From Vibrio ouci (lineage in GTDB: Bacteria; Pseudomonadota; Gammaproteobacteria; Enterobacterales; Vibrionaceae): 64,000 nt of DNA. This document shows, piece by piece, positions 9,058-17,970 of this stretch (positions are counted from its first letter, which is position 1; each line of letters begins with the position of its first letter). The DNA lies in the NCBI RefSeq assembly GCF_004551525.1, contig NZ_SATR01000006.1, positions 92,130 to 156,129 on the forward strand. The letters are read 5' to 3'. Both the position numbers and the translations under genes were made by a program. The notes below the pieces were generated by a model. The model was not told where the DNA came from, ran no database searches, and worked only from the letters and a program-made list of their open reading frames with translations.

Positions 9058-9816
9058 TTATTGCGTACCTTGATTAAATCCGTACTTTTTCAGTATCTCT
9101 TGCCCCGCTTTGGAATGAACAAATTGGGTAAAGTCCACCGTTGTTGGTTCACTGTTCATCATGGCCATTGGGTAAATAATGGCGTCATGGCTTGTTTCAG
9201 GAAGGCTAGCGACAACTTGGACATTGGAACTGGATAAGGCATCTGTCTGGTAAACGATACCAAGTGGCGTTTCTTTACGCTCAACTAGCGTTAATGCAAT
9301 CCTAACGTTCTTTGTTGGGGCTAACTGATGCTTAAGCTGTGACCAAACATTCAGTGACTCTAGTGATTGCTTTGCATAAATACCGGCTGGAACCGCATTA
9401 GTCTGTCCAATTGCCAAACGTTGGCCGTTTAATGCCGATGACCAAGAATTCTCGCTAGTAACATCAAGCTCTAGTGCTTCGGGTGCGATAACAACAAGCT
9501 CATTGGTTGCTATGTTAGTGACGTTGTCACCTGAGATGAGGTCTTTGTCGACCAAGTAATTCATCCATTTCGTATTTGCAGCGATAAACACATCAACCGG
9601 CGCACCTTGCTCTACCTGTCTAGCTAACGAAGAGGTACCACCATATACAGTGGTCACTTTTACCTTGTTACTGCTTTCATAAACATCGACCAATTCATTA
9701 ACAGCATTTGTCATCGATGACGCTGCATAAATTCGAAGTTGCTCTTGCGCAGATAATGATGCGCAAAATAGCAGCGCTGCCGTACCAATAATATGGCGAA
9801 ATTTGGTTATTTTCAT
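9058..9816 (-). CDS. modA: Molybdate-binding periplasmic protein
   Basis: This 252-residue protein captures molybdate in the periplasm and delivers it to ModBC. A signal peptide (to about residue 23, ending LSAQ) precedes the mature start QLRIYAASSMTNAV, which is characteristic of ModA. GGTSSLARQVEQGAPVDVFI and a C-terminal GQEILKKYGF also fit the family. Its ATG directly abuts the cobQ stop codon (9817), so the mod genes are probably read together with cobQ. No ModE-type palindrome was seen upstream. Confidence 0.95.
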   Translation of the reverse strand: MKITKFRHIIGTAALLFCASLSAQEQLRIYAASSMTNAVNELVDVYESSNKVKVTTVYGGTSSLARQVEQGAPVDVFIAANTKWMNYLVDKDLISGDNVTNIATNELVVIAPEALELDVTSENSWSSALNGQRLAIGQTNAVPAGIYAKQSLESLNVWSQLKHQLAPTKNVRIALTLVERKETPLGIVYQTDALSSSNVQVVASLPETSHDAIIYPMAMMNSEPTTVDFTQFVHSKAGQEILKKYGFNQGTQ

Positions 9817-11280
9817 TTAGTCTTTTAACTGTGGCCAAAGAACATCGAGTTTGAGATGGCTTTCAATTGCATCTGCTATGCGGTCAATGGCTTGTTGTTG
9901 ATTGGTTTGATGATCAATCTGAGCGATGTTATCAGCGCCTGCCCAGCGGCAAATATCATTAACCGCAGCGGGAACGTCGAAGATACCATGTAAGTAGGTA
10001 CCAAACACTTGATTGCAGTCACTAATTGCCCCGTCCGCTTGTCCAGACTGCAAATAAACAGGCGCCTTTGATTTCACCTCGGTGATACCTGCATGGATTT
10101 CATAGCCGCGAACCGGGATATCTGAGCCATTTAGATTAAGTTGACCTGTGACAGTAGTCAGTGTTTTATTAGGTTTGAGTTCGGTTTCCGCTTCCAAATA
10201 GCCAAGTCCGGTCGTTGAGCCGGCGTCGCCTTCAATTCCCTGTGGATCATGAATCGCCTGCCCCAACATTTGATATCCACCACAGATGCCCATAACTTTA
10301 CCGCCGTAGCGCAAGTGACGCTGAATATCTTGATCCCATTGTTGACTGCGAAGATAGTCCAAATCGCTTCGGACCGCTTTAGAACCCGGGAGTATGATTA
10401 AATCGACATTTTTGATGCGTTCACCATTACCGACATACTGCAAATCGATATCTGGATTAACTCGCAGTGAATCAAAATCAGTGTGATTACTGATTCTTGG
10501 AAATACAGGAACCGCAACCCTTAGCTTGGTCTCTTCGCCGTTAAGCTGCTCCGCGTTAATCGCATCCTCAGCTTCGAGATCAAAACCATGAAGGTATGGT
10601 AGGACGCCAATAACAGGCTTGCCTGTTTTTTCTTCTAGCCAATCGAGTCCCGGTTGTAAAAGTGATATATCGCCCCTAAAACGATTTATAACGAAGCCTT
10701 TCACGCGCTGTTGCTCACTTTCCGATAGAAGTGCTAAGGTACCGTACAGATGGGCAAATACGCCGCCTCGGTCGATATCTGCCACGATTATCACGGGAAC
10801 ATCAGCCTCTTCAGCAAATCCCATGTTGGCGATATCATTTTCGCGCAGGTTTATTTCTGCTGGGCTCCCTGCTCCTTCAATCAATACCGTGTCATATTGC
10901 TGCTGTAAGATCGAAAAAGATTCCATAACGACAGGAAGAGCGACTTTCTTATACGATTGGTAGCCAATAGCATCTACGGTTGTAGTCGCCTTTCCTTGAA
11001 AGATTACTTGCGCGCCCATGTCTGTATGGGGTTTAAGCAACACTGGATTCATGTGAACACTTGACTCAATGTCGCACGCTAGAGCTTGAACGGCTTGAGC
11101 TCGGCCTATTTCACCACCATCCGCCGTGACTGCACTATTGAGCGCCATATTTTGTGGTTTAAAGGGGGCGACATTTACCCCCTTTCGCGCTAACACACGG
11201 CATAATCCTGCCACTAACACACTTTTTCCAGCATCAGAAGTAGTGCCCTGCACCATTAATGCTTTTAACGTCGACTGCAT
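9817..11280 (-). CDS. cobQ: Cobyric acid synthase
   Basis: This 487-residue protein amidates the side chains of adenosylcobyrinic acid diamide using glutamine and ATP, a late corrin step of cobalamin synthesis. The N-terminal dethiobiotin-synthetase-like domain has the P-loop [14 protein letters not shown] (about 12-25) and the [21 protein letters not shown] segment. The C-terminal glutaminase domain has the nucleophile Cys in [10 protein letters not shown] (about residue 333) and the His in GTYLHGIFD. No other cobalamin genes or cobalamin riboswitch lie nearby, so it probably serves a salvage or partial pathway. It is first in a cobQ-modABC string. Confidence 0.95.
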   Translation of the reverse strand: MQSTLKALMVQGTTSDAGKSVLVAGLCRVLARKGVNVAPFKPQNMALNSAVTADGGEIGRAQAVQALACDIESSVHMNPVLLKPHTDMGAQVIFQGKATTTVDAIGYQSYKKVALPVVMESFSILQQQYDTVLIEGAGSPAEINLRENDIANMGFAEEADVPVIIVADIDRGGVFAHLYGTLALLSESEQQRVKGFVINRFRGDISLLQPGLDWLEEKTGKPVIGVLPYLHGFDLEAEDAINAEQLNGEETKLRVAVPVFPRISNHTDFDSLRVNPDIDLQYVGNGERIKNVDLIILPGSKAVRSDLDYLRSQQWDQDIQRHLRYGGKVMGICGGYQMLGQAIHDPQGIEGDAGSTTGLGYLEAETELKPNKTLTTVTGQLNLNGSDIPVRGYEIHAGITEVKSKAPVYLQSGQADGAISDCNQVFGTYLHGIFDVPAAVNDICRWAGADNIAQIDHQTNQQQAIDRIADAIESHLKLDVLWPQLKD

Positions 11281-11453
11281 TCCGTTTCAAACTCAATAAA
11301 CATTTGTTCTGCTTGCCATAATAGCGGCTTTTATAGCAATGACTCAACAAGATGAATCGAATATGAACCTTGTGCTCAGTATCGATTCAACTTCACTCTG
11401 TTTTAATAGCTCCATCGAAACAAACACTACCGAATAAAACAGAGGGAACCTCA

Positions 11454-11828
11454 ATGAAAAAAGTAATTTTAGCGACTGCTGCAACCATCATCCTAGCTCC
11501 AACATTGGCGATGGCAAAAGACGACGACAGAAACCATCAATCAGCGATCCAATATACGGGGCCTGTTGAAGTGGTAACAGTAGATTCATTACTTAAAGAT
11601 ACAAGCATGTTTACTGAGAAGAACGTCGTGGTTGAAGGTGTACTTGTGCGTCAATTAAAAGGCGATACGTTTATCTTTTCCGACGGTAAAGGCGAGATTC
11701 AAGTTGAACTAGACGACGATATTCACATGACTCAACCTATTGATCATACGACTAACGTACGTCTATTTGGTGAATACGAAGGCGGAAACACACCGGAAAT
11801 TGAAGTAGATCGTATCCAAGTATTATAA
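11454..11828 (+). CDS. YgiW/YdeI-type periplasmic OB-fold (BOF) stress protein
   Basis: This 124-residue secreted protein has a signal peptide (MKKVILATAATIILAPTLAMA). The mature domain runs TGPVEVVTVDSLLKD ... EGVLVRQLKGDTFIFSDGKGEIQVELDD, the pattern of the bacterial OB-fold family that includes E. coli YgiW and YdeI, linked to envelope stress tolerance. I chose the ATG at 11454, which is preceded by GAGGGAACCTCA; an upstream extension would spoil the signal peptide. It is followed by its own terminator. Confidence 0.88.
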   Translation: MKKVILATAATIILAPTLAMAKDDDRNHQSAIQYTGPVEVVTVDSLLKDTSMFTEKNVVVEGVLVRQLKGDTFIFSDGKGEIQVELDDDIHMTQPIDHTTNVRLFGEYEGGNTPEIEVDRIQVL

Positions 11829-11863
11829 ATCGCCTGAATTAGTCTTTCGATTAAGTTATTATT

Positions 11864-11888
11864 GGCTTGCTTATTGCAAGCCATTTTT
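11864..11888 (+). terminator. Terminator after the YgiW-like gene
   Basis: GGCTTGC (11864-11870) and GCAAGCC (11876-11882) pair around TTATT and are followed by ATTTTTAT. Confidence 0.8.
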
Positions 11889-11922
11889 ATAACTACATTT
11901 TAATGTTAGTCGGAGACTACTT

Positions 11923-12441
11923 TTGAAAAAAATTATCTTGGCCAGTGCCTTAGCGATCGCAGGCATCAGCGGAAATGTTCAAGCAAACAATTTTAACTAC
12001 AACTACCTTGAAGTGCGTACCGCCATTGGTCCAGAAATGACTGGGGTAGAATTTAGTACACTCTTTACCGATAACTCCCACTTCATCGTACGTGTAGACA
12101 GCCAGTTTGACAGCGATTACGACTTAGCGGGCGGTATTGGTTTTAATGGCCCAGTAAACCAATTTGTAGACGTATATGGTCAGCTACTTATCCACCAAGT
12201 GAAGCTTACGGAAGAAGCCGGTGGAGACAGCAATACTCAAGCAGAATTCAACATTGGTTTAAGAGCTTGGCTGACGAATCAAGTAGAAGCTACGGGGCGA
12301 CTTGGTCGTAACGACGACTCTTCTGTTTTCCACGCAGGTGTTCGATTCCATTCGACAGAGCAACTATCGCTTTCTGCAGAAACTCGTAACAACGGTTTAT
12401 ACGGCCCTCAAGTTACTATGTCAGTTCGTTTCCAATACTAA
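11923..12441 (+). CDS. Small secreted beta-strand (outer-membrane-like) protein
   Basis: I do not recognise this 172-residue protein by name. A cleavable signal peptide (KKIILASALAIAGISGNVQA) is followed by alternating polar and hydrophobic strands (HFIVRVDSQFDSDYDLAGGIGF, VDVYGQLLIHQVKL, AEFNIGLRAWL). It ends TMSVRFQY, with a C-terminal aromatic residue as in outer-membrane barrels, so a small eight-strand barrel is plausible. The start is TTG at 11923, with GGAG at 11912-11915 at proper spacing and no better ATG. A bidirectional terminator follows. Confidence 0.75.
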   Translation: MKKIILASALAIAGISGNVQANNFNYNYLEVRTAIGPEMTGVEFSTLFTDNSHFIVRVDSQFDSDYDLAGGIGFNGPVNQFVDVYGQLLIHQVKLTEEAGGDSNTQAEFNIGLRAWLTNQVEATGRLGRNDDSSVFHAGVRFHSTEQLSLSAETRNNGLYGPQVTMSVRFQY

Positions 12442-12568
12442 ACCATTTCGGCTGCTCATAGTCGAGTAGCCCCCTTATCGAAAGATTGGACACGTTCGCA
12501 TATATTGGGAGGACAAGTTTTGCCGATATATGACCGCGATACATAAGCCATATAGCTTACCTAAATAG

Positions 12569-12604
12569 AATAAGGCCCTGACTAGCATTAGTCAGGGCCT
12601 TATT
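12569..12604. terminator. Bidirectional terminator between the barrel gene and fruR
   Basis: A perfect 15-base stem (12569-12583 with 12590-12604, AATAAGGCCCTGACT) closes a short loop. A/T-rich flanks on both sides suit both convergent genes. Confidence 0.88.
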
Positions 12605-12618
12605 GTTATTAGGTTGAA

Positions 12619-13596
12619 TTAACGAACGACGATTTTTCGTGGGATAAGCTCAACGCCCGTTTGGTATCGTTTCGACGCCGCATTGAGCGCGAGCGCCATT
12701 GCACTGTCGGCGATAAGCTCAAACTGCTGAGGCAATGAGTTGATTTTCATCGGCAGAAAATCTAGCAGGCGATTATCACCGAACGTGGCAATTTTTATTT
12801 TTCCAGCCAGCTCAGGGCGTTCCAGAAGCACATCAAGCACCCCTTCTAGTAGCGTGTAAGAGGTGGTGACAATAGCATCAGGAACGGTATCATTTGCCAC
12901 CCATTGATCGAGTACGCGCTTGCCTTCACTGCGGTTAAAGTGATCGCCATAGCCGATTATTGACGTAATTGCGCGGTTCTTTGCAGCAGAAGCGAAGCCA
13001 AGTTCACGCTCCTTTGAGATGTTTAGCTCTGGCAATGCACCAATAAGTCCAATTGATGTGACATTGTCACTTATAACGGATGAAGTCAGTTCAAATGCAC
13101 CACCAAAATCTTCACTGATAACGCAGCAAAAGTGCTCATCATCTAAAGGACGGTCGAGAGCAATCACTGGAGTACCACTATTTTGAAGGTTTACGTAATA
13201 GTCGCTTGCCTCTGGGATCACGCTTGCTACGAATAAAGCATCCACTTTGCGACTGACCAATGCACGCACCACATTTTTCTCCGTTTCCGGATCATCATCA
13301 GAACAGGCAATCAATATTTGATAACCGGCTGAACGTGAGTTTTGCTCTAGTAGTTTGGCTAAGCGTGCGTAACTGGTGTTTTCTAAATCGGGAATGATTA
13401 GCCCAAAGGAACGGCTATGCCCTGCTCTCAGTGTGCTTGCGGCAAGATCCGGACGGTAATTGTGCTCTTCTACTACGGCCATTACCTTGCGCTGAGTCTT
13501 TTCACTTATACGGTATTTTTGCGCTTTACCATTAATCACGTAACTCGCTGTAGTTTTTGAAACCCCCGCTAATTGGGCTATTTCATCGAGTGTCAT
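12619..13596 (-). CDS. fruR: Fructose operon regulator FruR (Cra family, LacI type)
   Basis: This 325-residue LacI-family regulator starts MTLDEIAQLAGVSKTTASYVI, the helix-turn-helix typical of Cra/FruR. The hinge and periplasmic-binding-like effector domain (about 60-325) carries HSRSFGLIIPDLEN and ALDRPLDD, as in fructose-1-phosphate-responsive members. The ATG at 13596 has AGAGG eight bases upstream; an upstream in-frame extension lacks a ribosome binding site and would add residues before the DNA-binding helix. It is divergent from fruBKA, with three FruR palindromes between them. In Vibrio cholerae, FruR is reported to act on the fru promoter in response to fructose-1-phosphate. Confidence 0.93.
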   Translation of the reverse strand: MTLDEIAQLAGVSKTTASYVINGKAQKYRISEKTQRKVMAVVEEHNYRPDLAASTLRAGHSRSFGLIIPDLENTSYARLAKLLEQNSRSAGYQILIACSDDDPETEKNVVRALVSRKVDALFVASVIPEASDYYVNLQNSGTPVIALDRPLDDEHFCCVISEDFGGAFELTSSVISDNVTSIGLIGALPELNISKERELGFASAAKNRAITSIIGYGDHFNRSEGKRVLDQWVANDTVPDAIVTTSYTLLEGVLDVLLERPELAGKIKIATFGDNRLLDFLPMKINSLPQQFELIADSAMALALNAASKRYQTGVELIPRKIVVR

Positions 13597-13667
13597 ATCA
13601 CAAACCTCTTTATTGTGCGCTGGATCATAATCCGCCACTTACGATCTTTGACGAAGTTGAATTATAA

Positions 13668-13683
13668 GCTGAAACGATTCAGT
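13668..13683. promoter_or_regulatory. FruR operator 1
   Basis: GCTGAAACGATTCAGT is a near-perfect match to the Cra/FruR palindrome (TGAAWCGATTCA). It lies 72 bases upstream of the fruR start. Confidence 0.85.
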
Positions 13684-13689
13684 ATAAAA

Positions 13690-13705
13690 GCTGAAAGGAT
13701 TCAGC
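13690..13705. promoter_or_regulatory. FruR operator 2
   Basis: GCTGAAAGGATTCAGC is a second FruR palindrome, one central base off consensus. Its centre is 22 bases (two helical turns) from operator 1, which suits co-operative binding on the same DNA face. Confidence 0.8.
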
Positions 13706-13808
13706 AAGACTAATAGAGTGACAAGAATCACCTATTTGTTTCTTCTTTCCGCCCGACAGGAACCCTGTTGTTTAGGTGATTGCTGAATCCTTAATTTATT
13801 TCCTTTTT

Positions 13809-13824
13809 GCTGAATCGATTCAGT
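13809..13824. promoter_or_regulatory. FruR operator 3
   Basis: GCTGAATCGATTCAGT contains the perfect 14-base palindrome CTGAATCGATTCAG and lies 77 bases upstream of the fruB start, nearest the fru promoter. A half site TGCTGAATCC is also seen at 13781-13790. Confidence 0.88.
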
Positions 13825-13900
13825 TATGTTCAGTAAATGAGTTCGAAGCTGATTACTGACCGTGTAATTAGTATGTTTTTACAAAGCTGGAGAAGCCACC

Positions 13901-15037
13901 ATGCTTAAGTTGTCCACTAGCGATATTACGCTTGCACAAGCTGCAAATGACAAATACGACGCAATTCGTAACGTTGCGCGTAGCCTTACCACTAACGAAC
14001 TGGTCGATGAAGGCTATGTAGAAGGAATGCTGAATCGCGAAAAGCAAAACTCGACTTTTTTAGGCAACGGCATTGCCATTCCTCACGGGACAATTGAAAC
14101 GAGACCTTTAGTTAAACAAACGGGTGTGGCAGTTCATCACTACCCTAATGGTGTTGACTGGGGTAACGGTAATATCGTTTACGTTGCAATCGGTATTGCG
14201 GCTAAGTCAGACGAGCACCTAGGTATTTTGAAACAATTGACCAAAGTTTTGTCTGCGGACGGTGTAGAACAAGCGCTTAAAACAGCTAAGTATGAGAATG
14301 AAATCGCCGCCCTACTACTTGGTGAAACGCAACTTGAAGCCGAACTTGATGCTTCGCTTGTTCAACTCAACTTTCCAGCAAGCGATATGGTTCAAATGAG
14401 CGCAGTAGCATCTGGATTACTAAAAAACACAGGCTGTGCTGGTAGCGCTTTTGTCGCTGATATCGTCGCTAAAACACCGACTCATCTAGGCAAAGGGTTA
14501 TGGCTAGTAGGCAGTGACAAAGATGTAACTCGTACAGGCGTTTCATTTGTCTCTACCGCTAATGATTGTTCACTACAAGACACACCTGTTCGTGCTTTGA
14601 TTGCATTTGCTGCGTGTAATAGCTCGCACAGTTCAATTCTGCAAAACCTGTCATCAATCGTTTTTGAGAACAAACAAGAAACTCTAATTAACGCATCAAC
14701 AGAGCAAGTTATTGCTCTGTTAAACGGTGAAACAGTAAGCTCGACAACCAAAGAAAATGACGAAAAGACTGCGGTATTTACGATTAAGAACGCTCATGGT
14801 TTACACGCTAGACCAGGCGCAATGCTGGTAGCAGAAGCGAAGAAATTCGAATCCAATATCCGTGTTGCCAACCTAGATGGTGATGGCAAAGAAGTGAACG
14901 CAAAAAGCTTGATGAAAGTAATCGCATTGGGTGTCAAACATGGGCATCAACTTCAGTTCAGTGCTGATGGCGAAGATGCTGCAATGGCACTTGAGTCGAT
15001 CGGTGTTGCCATCGCATCTGGCTTAGGCGAAAGCTAA
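13901..15037 (+). CDS. fruB: Fructose PTS diphosphoryl transfer protein (EIIA-M-HPr)
   Basis: This 378-residue fusion relays phosphate from enzyme I to the fructose permease. The N-terminal EIIA-Fru domain has its phospho-His at H62 (IAIPHGTIETR). A central linker domain (about 150-280) follows. The C-terminal HPr domain carries the active His at H302 (NAHGLHARPGAML). It is the first gene of fruBKA, with a GGAGAAGCC ribosome binding site. The next gene, fruK, starts nine bases after its stop. Transcription is expected to be controlled from the FruR operators upstream. Confidence 0.96.
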   Translation: MLKLSTSDITLAQAANDKYDAIRNVARSLTTNELVDEGYVEGMLNREKQNSTFLGNGIAIPHGTIETRPLVKQTGVAVHHYPNGVDWGNGNIVYVAIGIAAKSDEHLGILKQLTKVLSADGVEQALKTAKYENEIAALLLGETQLEAELDASLVQLNFPASDMVQMSAVASGLLKNTGCAGSAFVADIVAKTPTHLGKGLWLVGSDKDVTRTGVSFVSTANDCSLQDTPVRALIAFAACNSSHSSILQNLSSIVFENKQETLINASTEQVIALLNGETVSSTTKENDEKTAVFTIKNAHGLHARPGAMLVAEAKKFESNIRVANLDGDGKEVNAKSLMKVIALGVKHGHQLQFSADGEDAAMALESIGVAIASGLGES

Positions 15038-15046
15038 GGGTATCTC

Positions 15047-16015
15047 ATGACTAAAACAAATAAAGTTGTGACAGTAACACTCAATCCGGCACTCGATTTA
15101 ACAGGCTCTATCGAGATGTTACGCGCTGGTGCAGTTAATTTGGTTTCTTCGAGTAATCTCCACGCAGCGGGTAAAGGCGTCAATGTTGCAAAGGTACTCA
15201 GTGAGTTAGGTGCAAATGTTACGGTCACTGGCTTTTTGGGAAAAGAAAACCCAGAGCTATTCCATCAGTTATTTGCCCAGATTGGTGTAACGGACCGTTT
15301 TGTCGAAGTTGCAGGTGCGACGCGCATCAATGTCAAACTGGTCGAGAAGAATGAACAAGTAACGGATATCAACTTCCCTGGCGTGACCGTGTCACAGAAT
15401 GATATTGCACGCTTTGAAGAGACTTTGTACGCACTGGCTGAAGATCATGAGTTTTTTGTCTTTGCAGGTAGCCTTCCGGGGGGCGTATCTCCTGAGCTGT
15501 GTGCGTCTTGGATTTCCGAGTTACGTAAACGCGGCAAGAAAGTGCTGTTTGATAGTAGCAAAGCTGCGCTGCGTGCGGGCATCGATGCACAGCCATGGCT
15601 AATTAAACCCAATGACGAAGAACTTAGTGACTTCATCGGCACCAAACTTTCAACGGCAGACGAGTGTAAATCAGCAGCGCAAAGCTTAAGCAGCAAAGGT
15701 ATCGATAACATCGTCGTATCGATGGGTAAAGATGGCGTCATGTGGCTTCATGAAGGCGAATGGATTTCAGCTCAGCCACCGAAAATGAAAGTCGTGAGTA
15801 CTGTTGGTGCGGGAGACACATTAGTTGCAGGGCTTTGCTGGGGCCACATGCAAGCGTTACCAAAAGAATCATTAATTCGCTTCGCCACTGCACTATCAGC
15901 GCTTGCTGTTAGTCAAGTTGGCGTGGGCTTAACCAGCCAACAAGAGCTGGATGAGATCAAGAGCAAGACACAAGTTCAAGCACTTGACTTAGCAACAACT
16001 CATATCGAGAACTAA
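15047..16015 (+). CDS. fruK: 1-phosphofructokinase
   Basis: This 322-residue PfkB-family kinase converts the fructose-1-phosphate made by the PTS into fructose-1,6-bisphosphate. It has the VTLNPALDLTGSIE N-terminal signature, the AGKGVNVAKVLSELG substrate loop near residues 41-56 and the anion hole with catalytic Asp in VGAGDTLVAG (about 250-259). It is the middle gene of fruBKA, with AAGGG upstream of the ATG. By consuming fructose-1-phosphate it also lowers the FruR effector. Confidence 0.96.
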   Translation: MTKTNKVVTVTLNPALDLTGSIEMLRAGAVNLVSSSNLHAAGKGVNVAKVLSELGANVTVTGFLGKENPELFHQLFAQIGVTDRFVEVAGATRINVKLVEKNEQVTDINFPGVTVSQNDIARFEETLYALAEDHEFFVFAGSLPGGVSPELCASWISELRKRGKKVLFDSSKAALRAGIDAQPWLIKPNDEELSDFIGTKLSTADECKSAAQSLSSKGIDNIVVSMGKDGVMWLHEGEWISAQPPKMKVVSTVGAGDTLVAGLCWGHMQALPKESLIRFATALSALAVSQVGVGLTSQQELDEIKSKTQVQALDLATTHIEN

Positions 16016-16033
16016 GGAACAAAGGTTACCATT

Positions 16034-17776
16034 ATGAAATTAGCAATCATTACTGCGTGCCCTAGTGGCGTAGCCAATAGCATCTTAGCTGCAGGTCTAT
16101 TAGAACAAGCGGCTAAATCACTAAGCTGGGACGCGAAAATTGAGTGTCAATCATCAGTCATGGACTCTGCAGTCCTTAGTGCTGAAGAGATCGACCAAGC
16201 CGATGTTGTTATTATTGCGGCAGACAAAACGATCGATACTAGTCGTTTCGTCGGTAAAAAAGTGTATGCGGCTTCAATAGAAAAAGTAGCGGCTGATTCA
16301 AAGGCCTTTTTACAACACGCAGTTGAACATGCCAACCTGCTACAAAAATCAGAAGTGCAAATTGAGTCGACTCAAGCTCAAGGCACTAGCGAACAGAAGA
16401 AAATTGTCGCGATTACCGCCTGCCCTACAGGGGTAGCACACACGTTCATGGCTGCAGAAGCACTTGAAGAAGAAGGCAAGAAACGCGGTCATCAAATTAA
16501 AGTTGAAACCCGCGGTTCAGTTGGCGCTAAAAACCAGCTGACTGACCAAGAAATCGCTGATGCAGATCTTGTGATCATTGCAGCAGATATTGAAGTGCCC
16601 CTTGACCGCTTTGATGGAAAGCTAATGTATCGCACCAAAACGGGTCCGGCACTTAAAAAAACATCTGAAGAGATGGACAATGCTTTCTCTAAAGCTACTG
16701 AATATAAACACAGTGGCGCAACAGCTTCAAATAACACGGATGAAAAGAAAGGTGCGTATAAACATCTAATGACCGGTGTTTCTCACATGCTACCCGTCGT
16801 AGTTGCTGGCGGCCTGATCATCGCCCTCTCTTTCGTGTTCGGCATTGAAGCCTTTAAAGAAGAAGGCACATTAGCGGCAGCGCTCATGACGATTGGTGGT
16901 GGTTCTGCGTTCGCACTGATGATTCCGGTTCTTGCTGGTTACATTGCATTCTCAATTGCTGACCGCCCGGGTCTTGCTCCTGGCTTAGTCGGCGGTATGC
17001 TTGCAAGTTCTACTGGTGCAGGTTTCTTAGGTGGTATCGCAGCAGGCTTTATTGCGGGTTATGCCGCGAAGTTCCTAGCGGATAAAGTGTCGCTACCGCA
17101 ATCAATGGAAGCGCTGAAACCAATCCTGATCATTCCTTTTGTTGCCACGCTATTCACTGGTTTAGTGATGATCTATATTGTTGGTGGCCCTGTATCTGGC
17201 GTAATGAACGCATTGACAGACTTCTTAAACAACATGGGTTCTGACAGCGCTGTTCTTTTAGGTCTATTGCTTGGCGCAATGATGTGTTTTGACTTAGGTG
17301 GCCCTGTAAACAAAGCGGCATACGCGTTTGGTGTTGGCCTATTGGCATCGCAAACTTACGCACCGATGGCTGCAATCATGGCTGCGGGTATGGTTCCTGC
17401 CCTTGGTATGGGTCTAGCGACATTCATTGCAAAGAGCAAGTTTGAGAAAAGTGAGCAAGAAGCAGGTAAAGCATCATTTGTTCTAGGCCTATGCTTCATC
17501 TCTGAAGGTGCTATCCCATTCGCAGCTAAAGATCCTATGCGCGTAATTCCTGCATGTATGGCGGGCGGCGCGTTAACAGGTGCACTGTCTATGTTGTTTG
17601 GCGCAAAACTTATGGCACCTCACGGCGGCTTGTTTGTATTGCTAATTCCAAATGCAATTACCCCTGTCTTCATGTATCTAGTTGCTATTGCAGCCGGCAC
17701 GGCGGTAACAGGCTTCAGCTACGCATTCCTTAAAAGTAAGGCAAAAACGAATGAAGTGGCTGCATCAGCACTGTAA
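16034..17776 (+). CDS. fruA: Fructose-specific PTS permease EIIB'BC
   Basis: This 580-residue inner-membrane transporter imports fructose as fructose-1-phosphate. A degenerate EIIB' copy (Cys9 in TACPSGVANS) precedes the active EIIB domain with phospho-Cys130 (ITACPTGVAHTFMAAE). From about residue 240 the EIIC domain has many membrane helices, with the FISEGAIPFAAKDP motif near 495. A strong terminator follows, closing the operon. In the duplicated IIB, the first copy keeps its Cys but has a weaker consensus. Confidence 0.96.
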   Translation: MKLAIITACPSGVANSILAAGLLEQAAKSLSWDAKIECQSSVMDSAVLSAEEIDQADVVIIAADKTIDTSRFVGKKVYAASIEKVAADSKAFLQHAVEHANLLQKSEVQIESTQAQGTSEQKKIVAITACPTGVAHTFMAAEALEEEGKKRGHQIKVETRGSVGAKNQLTDQEIADADLVIIAADIEVPLDRFDGKLMYRTKTGPALKKTSEEMDNAFSKATEYKHSGATASNNTDEKKGAYKHLMTGVSHMLPVVVAGGLIIALSFVFGIEAFKEEGTLAAALMTIGGGSAFALMIPVLAGYIAFSIADRPGLAPGLVGGMLASSTGAGFLGGIAAGFIAGYAAKFLADKVSLPQSMEALKPILIIPFVATLFTGLVMIYIVGGPVSGVMNALTDFLNNMGSDSAVLLGLLLGAMMCFDLGGPVNKAAYAFGVGLLASQTYAPMAAIMAAGMVPALGMGLATFIAKSKFEKSEQEAGKASFVLGLCFISEGAIPFAAKDPMRVIPACMAGGALTGALSMLFGAKLMAPHGGLFVLLIPNAITPVFMYLVAIAAGTAVTGFSYAFLKSKAKTNEVAASAL

Positions 17777-17793
17777 TTCATAACCCCCAAGAT

Positions 17794-17821
17794 AAAAGCA
17801 CCTACTGCAGGTGCTTTTTTT
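17794..17821 (+). terminator. Terminator of fruBKA
   Basis: AAAAGCACCT (17794-17803) pairs with AGGTGCTTTT (17809-17818), followed by more T residues. Confidence 0.9.
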
Positions 17822-17831
17822 ATCCGTTTAC

Positions 17832-17857
17832 ACACATAGCAACAGATTGCTATGTGT
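17832..17857. promoter_or_regulatory. Perfect 11-bp hairpin in leader of the Cache-GGDEF gene
   Basis: ACACATAGCAA (17832-17842) and TTGCTATGTGT (17847-17857) form a perfect stem with a CAGA loop. No T-run follows, so it is not a normal intrinsic terminator. It may be a protein-binding site or an mRNA leader structure for the gene at 17971. Confidence 0.5.
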
Positions 17858-17970
17858 ACATAGGAGATGACATACTCAATAGCTATATACTCAACAAGGC
17901 TCACAGTAAATGGTATAAAATACCTGTATAGTCGTCGGCTACTGATTAATTTGAAGTTTACATCGATATA

